In this document: one piece after another, positions 55,417 to 64,000 of the stretch | Layout of the letters: the number at the start of each line of letters is the position of its first letter | How positions within the stretch are numbered: the first letter of the stretch is position 1 | Assembly: GCA_027485235.1 (NCBI GenBank) | Contig: JAIXRJ010000038.1 | Location: 1 to 64,000 of the forward strand | Length of the DNA: 64,000 bases | Direction: 5' to 3' | From: Comamonadaceae bacterium | GTDB taxonomy: Bacteria; Pseudomonadota; Gammaproteobacteria; Burkholderiales; Burkholderiaceae_C | Notes under the pieces: generated by a model | The model's database searches: none | The model's input: the letters and a program-made list of their open reading frames with translations, nothing else | Told to the model about the DNA's origin: nothing | Translations under genes and position numbers: made by a program

Positions 55417-55450
55417 AGGCATGAATGCCCCGAGAGCCCCCCAATTGTTA

Positions 55451-58400
55451 ATGCAAGACTTGAAATCGCTTAACTTCGAACCACTGCGTGCGGTGTACCC
55501 CGAGCTTGCCAATATGGGCGGCTATGCGGAGCACTACGCCCACTCCGATCCTGAGAGTGCGTTGGTTAAGTTGCGCAATTTCGCAGAGCGTTTAGTTGAT
55601 CGCCTTTACATAAAGCTCAAGCTTGAGCGTATGCCGCAATCGAACTTCGTAGATCTGCTTCACAACTCCAGCTTTCAAACTGTTGCACAGCCATTAGTGC
55701 TCGATAAATTGCACCTACTTCGTCGTTTGGGTAATCGTGGTGCTCATGGCGAAGGTGTGGAAGCTACTGATGCAGTACGTTGTGTTCAAGAGGCATGGCA
55801 GCTGGCTCGGTGGATGCATGTAACTTTCCTTGGTGGCAAAGTTGATGACTTCGCTGCGTTCAAACAACCACCCTTAGAAGGTATCGATAGCAAGGCTGAA
55901 TTCAAACGAAAAGCAAAAGCGCTCGCTGAAGAGAACAGTCTTAAAGAAGAGCGACTAAAACAGGCGCTGCAAGAGCTCGCTGAATTACGTGCGGCTGATC
56001 AAGCCAATAAGTCTGCTGGCCTATCAATCACTCCACCGACTGCGGAAGCCTTGGCGCATGCAGGCCAAAAATCTGCTGCGGCGGTTAATCAACTCCGCTT
56101 CACTGAAGACAACACTCGCAAATGGCTCATTGATCGTGACTTGCGAATGGCTGGCTGGAACGTCCCGAATGGCACAGCTAGTAATGAGTCTGTTGGTCAA
56201 GAAGTTGAAGTTCAGCATCAAGCAACAGCAACTGGCAAAGGTTACTGCGACTATGTACTTTGGGATGACAACGGAAAGCCGCTGGCAGTAATCGAAGCAA
56301 AGAAAACAGTCGTCGATGCGCGTTCAGGCCAAGAGCAAGCAAAGCAATACGCGGACGCGCTTGAAAAGAAGCATAACCAGCGTCCAATGATATTCTTTAC
56401 AAACGGTCATGACATCTGGGTGTGGGACGACGCTGCGGGCTATCCACCTCGTTCAATCTATGGCTTCTATTCCAAAGACACACTTCAATACCGTGTCGGT
56501 TTTCAGCGCAAGGAAAGGCTCGACTTGTTGAAGGACGTTCGTCCGGATGCCGGCATCGCGGGCTACTTGCACCAGATCGAAAGCATTACCCGCGTCGCCG
56601 AGCGATTCACGCAACGTCATCGTCGAGCCCTGGTGGTGCAAGCCACAGGCACTGGTAAGACCCGCGTTGCCATCTCGCTGGCCAAGCTGCTGATTGATGC
56701 GCGATGGGTCAAGCGAGTACTTTTTTTATGTGACCGCAAGGAACTGCGCAAGCAGGCCAAAAACGCCTTCAATAATTTCGTGCGTGAGCCGATTTACGTT
56801 ATCGGGCAGGCCAATGATGTGGGCAAGATGGATGCACGCATCTACATTGGAATCTATCAGGGCCTCATCAATGACTATGAGTCTTTTGATGTCGGCTTCT
56901 TCGACTTGATCATTGCCGACGAGTCGCACCGTTCAATCTACAACCTCTATGGCGATCTCTTCAAGTATTTTGATGCCCTTCAAGTCGGCCTGACTGCCAC
57001 TCCGGTAGAGATGGTCAGCCGCAGCACCTGTCAGCTTTTTGGCTGCGACTACAAGCTGCCTACTGCCAACTACCCATTAGAGCAGGCTATTGCAGATCGC
57101 AAGCTGGTGCCCTTCCGCGTGGTCGCCCACACAACCAAGTTCATGCGCGATGGCATCAAGGCAGCACACTTGACGGACGAGCAGATCGCCCAGCTCGAAG
57201 ACCAAGGCATAGACCCCAACACCCTGGACTTCGACGCCCAAGAGATTGACGACGCTGTCTTCAACAAAGACACCAACCGTATCATTCTGCGCAACCTGAT
57301 GGACAACGGCATCCGTGACGCCGACGGTCAGCTTCCCGGCAAGACCATCATCTTCGCGCGAAAGATTGATCATGCCCGCCTGTTAGTTGATCTATTCAAC
57401 GAGATGTACCCACAGTTTGCTGGTAAGTTTTGCCGTGTCATCCACTCTAAGGAACCACGAGCTGAAGAACTGATTGACCAGTTCAAAGAACCCAAGGGTG
57501 AACTGCGCATAGCCGTTTCGGTTGACATGCTGGACACTGGTATCGACGTACCCGAAGTGGTGAACCTCGTCTTCGCCAAGCCGGTCAAGAGCAAGGTGAA
57601 ATTCTGGCAAATGATTGGCCGCGGTACGCGGCTGTGCAAAAACCTGTTCGGCCCTGGCCAAGACAAGAGTGAGTTCCTGATCTTTGACCACTGGGGCAAT
57701 TTCGCCTTCCATGACCTGAACGCGGAAGAGGTAGAACCCAATGTTCCCAAGCCTCTGACGCAACGGCGCTACGAAGCCCGTATTGAACTTGCCGCTTTGG
57801 CCTTGACTCGATCAGATATTCCGGCTTTCGACGCTCTAGCGCTTCAACTTCTACAGGACGCTGCAGCGCTGCCAGACGGGGGAATCTCCGTGCGTGAAAA
57901 CTGGCAAGCCGTGAACCAAGCGAGAGACGCCAAACTGGTTCACCAGTTCGCGCCTGTCACGCGTCAACTGCTAACGGAAACAGTTGCCCCCTTGATGGGC
58001 GCCTTGGACGTTCGCGGGCAGGGCGACGCGCTGCGATGGGACCTGTTGCTTGCGAAAGCAGAAGCCGCAGCCATCTCCGAGTCCGGTAAACCCAATGCCC
58101 ACCGTGAAGCCATCCTGGAGTGGGTTGGCCGTCTGCCTCCGCATCTCAATCCTGTCCGCGCTAAGGCCAAAGAGCTGCAAGCCATGCGCTCTGATGCCTT
58201 CTGGCAAAAGCCAACTTTTGCTCAACTCGATGCCATGCGCACAGCTTTGCGCGATGTTATGGAGCTGGCTGATTGTCCCGTGTTGCCTCCATCCCTGCCT
58301 ACTACGCAGCTGGATGTTCGTGAGGATGCTGCCGAATATCAGGTTCATGTGCGCCCCACCAAGATCAAATCCGTTGACTTCGGCATTTATCGGAAAGCCG

Positions 58401-58870
58401 TGCAATCTGCCTTGGAGCCACTGTTCGAGACCGATCCAGTTTTGCTCAAGCTGCGTCGGGGTGAATCCATCACGACCGAAGAGCTGAATAAGCTCAACAG
58501 CTTGCTTCACACTCGTAACCCCGATGTTGATCTTGCTACTCTGCGTGAGTTCTACCCAGACACCGCCGTTCAGCTGACGCAAATCCTGCGAGGAATCATT
58601 GGCCTTGATCACGCGGCCGTGGACGTGCAGTTCTCTTCCTTCGCGCAGGCGCATGCCCTCAACAGTCAACAATTGCGATTTTTGGCCCTGCTGAAGGACC
58701 ATATCCGTCAATTTGGAGCCATTGCCGTTGGACAGTTGTTCGATGCGCCGTTCAACAGTGTCCACGCCGAAGGTCTTGGCGGTATCTTCCCTAACCCAAC
58801 ACAGCTCGACGAAGTGGTGCGCTTGGTGCGCGCCTTTGGCGAGCCGCTGCAGTCACCCGCTGCACACTGA
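55451..58870 (+). CDS. hsdR: Type I restriction enzyme, R subunit
   Basis: From ATG 55451 this is a 1139-residue motor/nuclease subunit. A DUF4145-type N-terminal domain (about 7-115) precedes the HsdR_N nuclease ([23 protein letters not shown] at about 263, giving D...E-x-K). The SF2 helicase has ATGTGKT near 396, DESH at about 487 and motif VI GRGTRL; a helical EcoEI-type C-terminus follows. The start at 55451 is preferred because the family homology (MQDLKSLNF) begins there, 31 bases after the predicted sigma-54 start; an ATG at 55421 would be leaderless. All nuclease and motor motifs look intact. Confidence 0.93.
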   Translation: MQDLKSLNFEPLRAVYPELANMGGYAEHYAHSDPESALVKLRNFAERLVDRLYIKLKLERMPQSNFVDLLHNSSFQTVAQPLVLDKLHLLRRLGNRGAHGEGVEATDAVRCVQEAWQLARWMHVTFLGGKVDDFAAFKQPPLEGIDSKAEFKRKAKALAEENSLKEERLKQALQELAELRAADQANKSAGLSITPPTAEALAHAGQKSAAAVNQLRFTEDNTRKWLIDRDLRMAGWNVPNGTASNESVGQEVEVQHQATATGKGYCDYVLWDDNGKPLAVIEAKKTVVDARSGQEQAKQYADALEKKHNQRPMIFFTNGHDIWVWDDAAGYPPRSIYGFYSKDTLQYRVGFQRKERLDLLKDVRPDAGIAGYLHQIESITRVAERFTQRHRRALVVQATGTGKTRVAISLAKLLIDARWVKRVLFLCDRKELRKQAKNAFNNFVREPIYVIGQANDVGKMDARIYIGIYQGLINDYESFDVGFFDLIIADESHRSIYNLYGDLFKYFDALQVGLTATPVEMVSRSTCQLFGCDYKLPTANYPLEQAIADRKLVPFRVVAHTTKFMRDGIKAAHLTDEQIAQLEDQGIDPNTLDFDAQEIDDAVFNKDTNRIILRNLMDNGIRDADGQLPGKTIIFARKIDHARLLVDLFNEMYPQFAGKFCRVIHSKEPRAEELIDQFKEPKGELRIAVSVDMLDTGIDVPEVVNLVFAKPVKSKVKFWQMIGRGTRLCKNLFGPGQDKSEFLIFDHWGNFAFHDLNAEEVEPNVPKPLTQRRYEARIELAALALTRSDIPAFDALALQLLQDAAALPDGGISVRENWQAVNQARDAKLVHQFAPVTRQLLTETVAPLMGALDVRGQGDALRWDLLLAKAEAAAISESGKPNAHREAILEWVGRLPPHLNPVRAKAKELQAMRSDAFWQKPTFAQLDAMRTALRDVMELADCPVLPPSLPTTQLDVREDAAEYQVHVRPTKIKSVDFGIYRKAVQSALEPLFETDPVLLKLRRGESITTEELNKLNSLLHTRNPDVDLATLREFYPDTAVQLTQILRGIIGLDHAAVDVQFSSFAQAHALNSQQLRFLALLKDHIRQFGAIAVGQLFDAPFNSVHAEGLGGIFPNPTQLDEVVRLVRAFGEPLQSPAAH

Positions 58871-58896
58871 AACCACAACAATAAAGAAAAATACTC

Positions 58897-60435
58897 ATGA
58901 TCACTGGAGCACTGAAAAGCCGCATCGACAGCCTATGGACCGATTTTTGGACCGGTGGCATTACCAACCCGCTAACCGTTATCGAGCAGATCACTTTCCT
59001 GATGTATAGCCGTCTGCTATACATGCAAGAGCGGACTCAAGAAAAGCGTGCCGCAATCACTGGCAATCGCGAACCCAGCTTGTTTGGTGAGGGTGACCAA
59101 GACTGCCGCTGGGAAACCTGGCGTCATTACAGTGGTTCAGAAATGCTGCCCCATGTGCGCGACCGCGTGTTTCCGCACTTTAGGCGCATGGCCGAGCTCA
59201 GCAGCGGAGAAGGCAGTCAGTTCGCTGCCTTCATGAAAGACGCACAACTGATGATTCAGAAGGAATCACTTCTGGTAAAAGCCGTCAACGCAGTACACGA
59301 CCTGCCGCTGGAACAAGGCGACACCAAGGGGGACCTCTATGAGTATCTGCTCAGCAAACTCACTACCGCAGGCATCAACGGCCAGTTCCGCACCCCCCGC
59401 CACATCATCCGCATGATGGTGGAGCTGATGCGGCCTCAACCGACCGATCGTATTTGCGATCCATCCTGCGGTACTGCAGGCTTCCTTATCGAGTCTTATG
59501 ACTATCTGTTGCGCCAACACAGCAGTGCAGCCGGCACGCACAAAGAAGTGATCGACGGTGAAGAGCAAATTCGCTTCAGCGGTGACCTGCTGGGTGAGCA
59601 TCGTGTGCATGTCGATACAGACATGTTCCATGCCTACGACTTCGACGCTACCATGCTGCGCATTGCAACTATGAATTTAGTGATGCATGGAGTTAAACAG
59701 CCTGATGTTCATTATCAAGACACGCTTAGTCAAAGTTTTGACGAGCGCTTTCCTAAAGACTCAAAAAATGCATTTAATCTCATTCTTGCAAATCCACCAT
59801 TCAAAGGAAGTTTGGATGAGCAAGATGTAGCGTCAGACATATTGAGAACTGTTAAAACAAAAAAAACGGAATTGCTATTTATTGGCTTGATTCTTCGCAT
59901 GCTTAAATCTGGTGGACGGAGTGCGACTATCGTACCTGATGGCGTTCTATTTGGATCCAGCAAGGCGCATGTGCAGTTACGAGAGTATTTAATTGAGAAA
60001 AATCAATTAGAGGCAGTGGTCTCCCTTCCTTCTGGAGTATTTAAGCCATATGCAGGAGTATCAACGGCAATTATAATTTTCACCAAAGGTGGGCAGACGG
60101 AAAACGTTTTTTTCTATGATGTTAAATCTGACGGCTATACGCTTGACGATAAAAGAATCAAGATCGGTGACGGTAAAGGAGATTTGATAGATGTGCAGAC
60201 GAAATTTCTGCAATGGCAAAGCAGAGAGGCGGTTTTTAGCGATAGAACTGCCCAAGCATTTACTGTGGGTGTAGATGATATTCGTCAAAAGGATTATGAT
60301 CTATCACTTAATCGTTATAAAGAGTCATTAAGTATTGCGGTGCATCACGAAAAGCCTTTGGAGATAGTAGAGCGTCTAATGGCACTTGAAAGAGAAATAG
60401 ATGCTAGCGTCAATGCTCTTAAGGATATGCTGTGA
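58897..60435 (+). CDS. hsdM: Type I restriction-modification methyltransferase, M subunit
   Basis: This 512-residue N6-adenine methyltransferase has the N-terminal HsdM_N helical domain (about 1-140), SAM motif [11 protein letters not shown] (about 188-197) and catalytic NPPF (about 298-301). Base composition changes inside the gene: 33 of 60 G/C at 59401-59460 but 20 of 60 at 59761-59820. The stop overlaps the hsdS start by 4 bases. Confidence 0.95.
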   Translation: MITGALKSRIDSLWTDFWTGGITNPLTVIEQITFLMYSRLLYMQERTQEKRAAITGNREPSLFGEGDQDCRWETWRHYSGSEMLPHVRDRVFPHFRRMAELSSGEGSQFAAFMKDAQLMIQKESLLVKAVNAVHDLPLEQGDTKGDLYEYLLSKLTTAGINGQFRTPRHIIRMMVELMRPQPTDRICDPSCGTAGFLIESYDYLLRQHSSAAGTHKEVIDGEEQIRFSGDLLGEHRVHVDTDMFHAYDFDATMLRIATMNLVMHGVKQPDVHYQDTLSQSFDERFPKDSKNAFNLILANPPFKGSLDEQDVASDILRTVKTKKTELLFIGLILRMLKSGGRSATIVPDGVLFGSSKAHVQLREYLIEKNQLEAVVSLPSGVFKPYAGVSTAIIIFTKGGQTENVFFYDVKSDGYTLDDKRIKIGDGKGDLIDVQTKFLQWQSREAVFSDRTAQAFTVGVDDIRQKDYDLSLNRYKESLSIAVHHEKPLEIVERLMALEREIDASVNALKDML

Positions 60436-61610
60436 GTCGACAAGTTAAATGCTTGGGAGACATCGCTGAATTTATTCGCGGAATTACTTTTAAGCCTGAC
60501 GAAACAGTGTCTTCAGATATTGAAGGTGCGGTTGTGTGTATGCGGACGAAGAATATTCAAAAATATTTAGATGAGTCTGATTTGATCGCAGTTCCCGCTC
60601 CATTGGTACGGCGTCAAGAGCTGTATTTAAAAGCTGGAGATATATTAATTTCAAGTGCAAATAGCTTGAATTTAGTCGGTAAGGTAGTGCAAGTGCCTGA
60701 ATTGAAATATAAGGCTACTGCTGGTGGGTTTATTGCAATAGTCCGTGCAAATAAAGATATGGTTGATCCTGACTATCTATATCATTGGCTTGCATCTGAA
60801 CGATCGCAAGCTGCTATTCGGGCGTGCGGTAGACAGACGACAAACATATCAAATTTGTCAGTGCCGCAATTTTTGAATCTGGAGATAAATCTACCAATCA
60901 TTAGTGAGCAAAAGCGAACAGCGGAGCTTCTTCGTTGTGTTGAATTAATCAGACGAAAACGAATTGAGGCAATCCAACTCACAGAGGGTATTCTTAGTGC
61001 GGCGTATGCTGATATGTTTGGAGATGCATTTCGCAACGAAAAAAATATTATTGTTCGCGAGCTTGGGGAAGTTTGTAGATTTTATGCTGGAAATACACTT
61101 CCATTAGGGGAGCCCTATAAAGGACAAACTGATGGCGTATTGCATATCAAAGTAGGTGAAATGAATTTGCCTGGTAATGAGAATGAAATACAAGTTGCCC
61201 GAGAGTGGTCCAGTACTGGCTTAGGGGGTGTCATTGCTCCAGAAGGTGCGATCTTGATTCCAAAGCGAGGTGGTGCGATTGCCACCAATAAAAAAAGAGT
61301 TTTAAAAAGAGCATGTGTACTTGATCCAAACTTAATGGCGATTAGTTCAGGAGAATTACTAAGAAAAGAAGTTCTTTTGCAATGGTTTAAAGATTTTGAT
61401 TTGACTTCTATAACGAGTGGAAGTGCTGTGCCTCAGTTGAATAAGGGTGATTTGCAGCCACTCAAAATAATTGTTCCACCACTCTCAATGCAGGATCGGT
61501 TTGTATCAATAGCAAAGCATGTAGATCACATACTAGAGAATCAGAAGCTACAACAAAAAACACTTGATGCTGCCACAGCATCAATCACATCAAACTTACT
61601 TTACGTTTGA
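60432..61610 (+). CDS. hsdS: Type I restriction-modification specificity subunit
   Basis: This 392-residue protein has two target-recognition domains and two conserved helical spacers: TRD1 about 1-150 (opening CLGDIAEFIRGITFKPDE), spacer about 150-195 (LPIISEQKRTAELLRCVELIRRKRIEAIQL), TRD2 about 205-350, and the C-terminal spacer (LSMQDRFVSIAKHVDHIL). It starts at GTG 60432 within a GTGA overlap with hsdM. Strongly AT-rich. The bipartite recognition sequence cannot be read from the protein. Confidence 0.92.
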   Translation: MSRQVKCLGDIAEFIRGITFKPDETVSSDIEGAVVCMRTKNIQKYLDESDLIAVPAPLVRRQELYLKAGDILISSANSLNLVGKVVQVPELKYKATAGGFIAIVRANKDMVDPDYLYHWLASERSQAAIRACGRQTTNISNLSVPQFLNLEINLPIISEQKRTAELLRCVELIRRKRIEAIQLTEGILSAAYADMFGDAFRNEKNIIVRELGEVCRFYAGNTLPLGEPYKGQTDGVLHIKVGEMNLPGNENEIQVAREWSSTGLGGVIAPEGAILIPKRGGAIATNKKRVLKRACVLDPNLMAISSGELLRKEVLLQWFKDFDLTSITSGSAVPQLNKGDLQPLKIIVPPLSMQDRFVSIAKHVDHILENQKLQQKTLDAATASITSNLLYV

Positions 61611-61619
61611 GTAGAAAAA

Positions 61620-63344
61620 ATGACAAGTCTTATTAAATATATTTCTTTAGAAAACTTTAAAGGGTTCTCTGATGAGGTTCGAATTGAGTTACGTCCAGTG
61701 ACTCTTCTTTTTGGAGCCAATAGTGTTGGCAAGAGCAGCGTATTGCAAGCGTTTCAGTTAGTTCGTGAGGTCTTAGAGCGTGGAAACGCTAATATTGATA
61801 GAACTATCCAAGGTGGCGATACGGTTGATCTTGGCGGATTTAAAAACTTTGTTCATGATCGAGATTTAGATCTAGATAATATGCGATCCGTTTCAATAGC
61901 AATTGGAATGGAACTTGGAAATACATCGATCCCAGAGTTTTTTGAAGATGTCATCGAGGAGCGCTCAGATATGGATCCGAAAGTGCTGCGTTTTCACAAG
62001 ACACTTGATCAGATTCGTATACAAGTTCGATCTGTCTCAGTTAAGCTGACCCTAAGTTGGAGCAGTTTGCGGGGGGCGGCTGTAATCAGTGGGTATCAGG
62101 TTGGCTTTAATGAGGAGTGGTGTAGCGAGGTGTTAACAGGCCCCGATGGTAGGCAGCCTCAATTAAAAATAAATTCCAAGCACCCTATTTTCCACTCTTC
62201 GGATATAGATGGTGAGGCAGTGTTTGGAGAGGTTGCAGAATGGATTGAGCCAAGAAGCGATCCTTATGTCTTTAGAAGTGAGCTGGGAGTCCGCACACTA
62301 AAATCAGACGATGAAGTACCAGAAGCAATTCCAGATTCAGTAATTCTTGATGTGTTGGATGCAGTTCATCGTGCTAACGCTGACAGTCCAAATCGTGGCT
62401 TTGCTGGTTGGTTACAAGGTTTTCAAGGGGCGTTACCGAGATTGGATAAACCAATCTTGATTCCGGCTTCAAAGCTTGAGAGCTCTTCGAATTTATTAGT
62501 ATTACAAGAGTTTTCTGCATTTATGTCATGGATCCTAATTGGTCCTGCTCAACTATTACGCGATCAATTACGCAAATCTAGGTATGTTGGCCCCTTGCGC
62601 CGGATTCCACCACGTGATTTTGATGTTGCTTTAAGCAATAACGAAGGAGCCTGGTCAGATGGCATGGCCGCTTGGCAAATTTTGATGGGAGGGGCAGAGT
62701 CTTTAGTCAACTCATGTAGCGATTGGATGGGCAGTGAGCAAAAACTGGGGACTGGATACGGCGTAGAGCGTGCAATCGTTCAGGAGTTTGATGTAGGCGG
62801 CCTGACTCCTAAACCACTAGGAAATAGAAGGAGTCGACTTGCATTGGTTGATAAATTCAAAAGGCGACATTTACCGCAGGACGTTGGGGTTGGAATATCA
62901 CAGGTCCTACCAGTAATTGTTGCTGCTCAGGATGAAGCAGCAACAATTGTTTGTATTGAGCAACCTGAACTTCATATTCATCCTGCTGTACAAGTAGGTC
63001 TAGGTGACTTATTTATTGATGGAGTGCTTAATAAAGGCTTATCGTTTCTAGTTGAAACTCATAGTGAGCATCTTGTGATGCGGCTTCAAAGACGAATGAG
63101 AGAACATATGCTCGGTGAAAGCACTGACGAATTTCCAACTCTCGACCCTAATGACCTAAGTTTTGTTTATTTAGGAAAGAATTCAACTGGTGCAGTGAGG
63201 GCTACTCATATTGGTTTAACGCCTGATGGAAAATTTGATGCGCCTTGGCCTAACGGTTTTTTTGGGGAGCGTACAGTTGAAGCTCTTACGCCGACTATGC
63301 GAGCTAAATTTGAATCAATACGTTCTGGTAGGACCAATGCATGA
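61620..63344 (+). CDS. AAA/ABC-type ATPase with DUF3696-like C-terminus
   Basis: This 574-residue SMC/OLD-like ATPase has Walker A FGANSVGKSS (about 30-39) and, after a long middle insertion, Walker B ICIEQPELHIHP-type (IVCIEQPELHIHPAVQ, about 443) followed by the D/H-loop FLVETHSEHLVMRL (about 477). The C-terminal stretch fits DUF3696. Such ATPases are frequent in defence modules, usually paired with an effector. It begins 9 bases after hsdS and its end overlaps the next gene by ATGA, so it is part of the hsd transcription unit. No TOPRIM nuclease domain is visible, unlike OLD. Confidence 0.88.
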   Translation: MTSLIKYISLENFKGFSDEVRIELRPVTLLFGANSVGKSSVLQAFQLVREVLERGNANIDRTIQGGDTVDLGGFKNFVHDRDLDLDNMRSVSIAIGMELGNTSIPEFFEDVIEERSDMDPKVLRFHKTLDQIRIQVRSVSVKLTLSWSSLRGAAVISGYQVGFNEEWCSEVLTGPDGRQPQLKINSKHPIFHSSDIDGEAVFGEVAEWIEPRSDPYVFRSELGVRTLKSDDEVPEAIPDSVILDVLDAVHRANADSPNRGFAGWLQGFQGALPRLDKPILIPASKLESSSNLLVLQEFSAFMSWILIGPAQLLRDQLRKSRYVGPLRRIPPRDFDVALSNNEGAWSDGMAAWQILMGGAESLVNSCSDWMGSEQKLGTGYGVERAIVQEFDVGGLTPKPLGNRRSRLALVDKFKRRHLPQDVGVGISQVLPVIVAAQDEAATIVCIEQPELHIHPAVQVGLGDLFIDGVLNKGLSFLVETHSEHLVMRLQRRMREHMLGESTDEFPTLDPNDLSFVYLGKNSTGAVRATHIGLTPDGKFDAPWPNGFFGERTVEALTPTMRAKFESIRSGRTNA

Positions 63345-64000
63345 TTTACGAATATGCAGTTGAACCAGCATTGGTTGCAGACTGGGCAATGAAAAATCAA
63401 ATAGGTCTTGCTCCGCAGTTTGGATTAGATCATCGCCGAGTTGTTTCTGACTTCCCTATTGATTGGGTTGGTCAGGTGACTGGTGAGTTATTAATGTTGT
63501 ATGATTTTAATGATGGAGATCCTAACTATCTTGTGGCCAGATCACATTTAGATTCTCTAATGCAATTCATGAAGTCAAATATGGTGACTCGAAGGCTAAT
63601 AGATTCAGGTCAAACATGGATCGAACAAGCAATCGGGGTGCATATAATTGAACCTTTTCATGCAATTCTTGCCCGAGAAAAAGTTATTGATCAAGTAGAT
63701 GTAGTTACAGAGGATGTCGTAAATTTTGTGCGTGATCAACGATGGTATCTTCCAACAATTAATGTAACCGCCAAAACAGCAGAGACATTGGCCGACAAAT
63801 TAGAGCCGTTACTACGGACAGCAAATGAAATAATTCTTATAGATCCTTACTTCAAGGCTGATAAAGTTGAATATAGAGAAGTCTTAGCAGCGATAATTGA
63901 TCGTTCATTAGCTCAACGGTCTAAGGTAAGAGGCTTGCCTTCTCTAACAGTTATATCTGGTGTGAATGACAGAGAGAAGCAAGCTAGTGGGCTGTCTTTA
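63341..64000 (+). CDS. Unrecognised partner of the AAA ATPase (partial)
   Basis: Open for 220 codons from ATG 63341 to the right edge. The first half is mixed alpha/beta without known motif (MIYEYAVEPALVADWAMKNQ). Around residues 155-185 there is EIILIDPYFKADKVEYREVL, a strand-turn resembling the IIDPYF strand seen in phospholipase-D-fold proteins, but no HKD motif is reached before the edge. The 4-base overlap with the ATPase gene suggests a stoichiometric complex: sensor/motor ATPase plus effector. Function unknown. Confidence 0.8.
   Translation, partial: MIYEYAVEPALVADWAMKNQIGLAPQFGLDHRRVVSDFPIDWVGQVTGELLMLYDFNDGDPNYLVARSHLDSLMQFMKSNMVTRRLIDSGQTWIEQAIGVHIIEPFHAILAREKVIDQVDVVTEDVVNFVRDQRWYLPTINVTAKTAETLADKLEPLLRTANEIILIDPYFKADKVEYREVLAAIIDRSLAQRSKVRGLPSLTVISGVNDREKQASGLSL

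Noticed and set aside
55421-55450. ATG at 55421 as hsdR start
   Set aside because: It falls on the predicted sigma-54 transcription start, lacks a ribosome binding site, and adds ten residues outside the conserved N-terminus; ATG 55451 is preferred though not proven.

Overview
The window reads as a chromosomal segment of a betaproteobacterium of the order Burkholderiales, most likely Comamonadaceae (Limnohabitans/Rhodoferax/Polaromonas-like). This is inferred from gene content and order: ilvIHC-pssA-leuA, a sigma factor/DUF3619/DUF3106/RDD cluster, an aat-bpt pair, phaCAB, an isc operon ending in fdx, and an RnfB-like ferredoxin beside a PHA depolymerase. No rRNA or CRISPR array was seen.

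Positions 1-45.2 kb look like ordinary core genome. In order they hold: an acetyltransferase fragment, nadE and glnB; a LOG/dgkA/RDD/DUF3106/DUF3619/sigma-factor run on the minus strand; the branched-chain amino-acid genes ilvI, ilvH, ilvC and leuA with pssA between them, where leuA is preceded by a candidate leucine leader peptide and attenuator; a penicillin-binding endopeptidase; an IclR regulator; bpt-aat; pgeF; the PHB genes phaC-phaA-phaB; an NfeD/SPFH pair; dusA; a GntR regulator; and a propionyl-CoA to methylmalonyl-CoA block (scpA, meaB, pccB, pccA, epimerase) with a vapBC toxin-antitoxin module inserted in it. Then come the RnfB-like gene, phaZ, an aromatic/aspartate aminotransferase, uvrB, iscR-S-U-A-hscB-hscA-fdx and dnaQ. 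PHB synthesis, PHB breakdown and propionate metabolism thus lie within about 18 kb.

A tRNA-Val(CAC) gene at 45.24-45.32 kb marks the boundary to accessory DNA. Beyond it base composition drops sharply (one 60-base line at 46081 has only 10 G/C) and there is a short tyrosine-recombinase-like gene, unknown genes, two poly-glycine lipoproteins, and a four-gene outer-membrane lipoprotein operon with CsgG, DUF4810 and GNA1162/DUF799 proteins.

From 52.6 kb to the right edge lies a probable defence locus: a WYL-domain regulator with repeated palindromes upstream, a sigma-54 enhancer-binding protein with an RtcR/CARF-like sensor domain, a type I restriction-modification operon (hsdR-hsdM-hsdS), and a translationally coupled pair made of a DUF3696-type AAA ATPase and an unrecognised protein cut by the window edge. 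A near-consensus sigma-54 (-24/-12) promoter lies directly in front of hsdR. The best reading is a signal-inducible type I R-M locus whose operon is switched on by the CARF-sigma-54 activator. I cannot match the full arrangement to a named system, and it is the most interesting item here.
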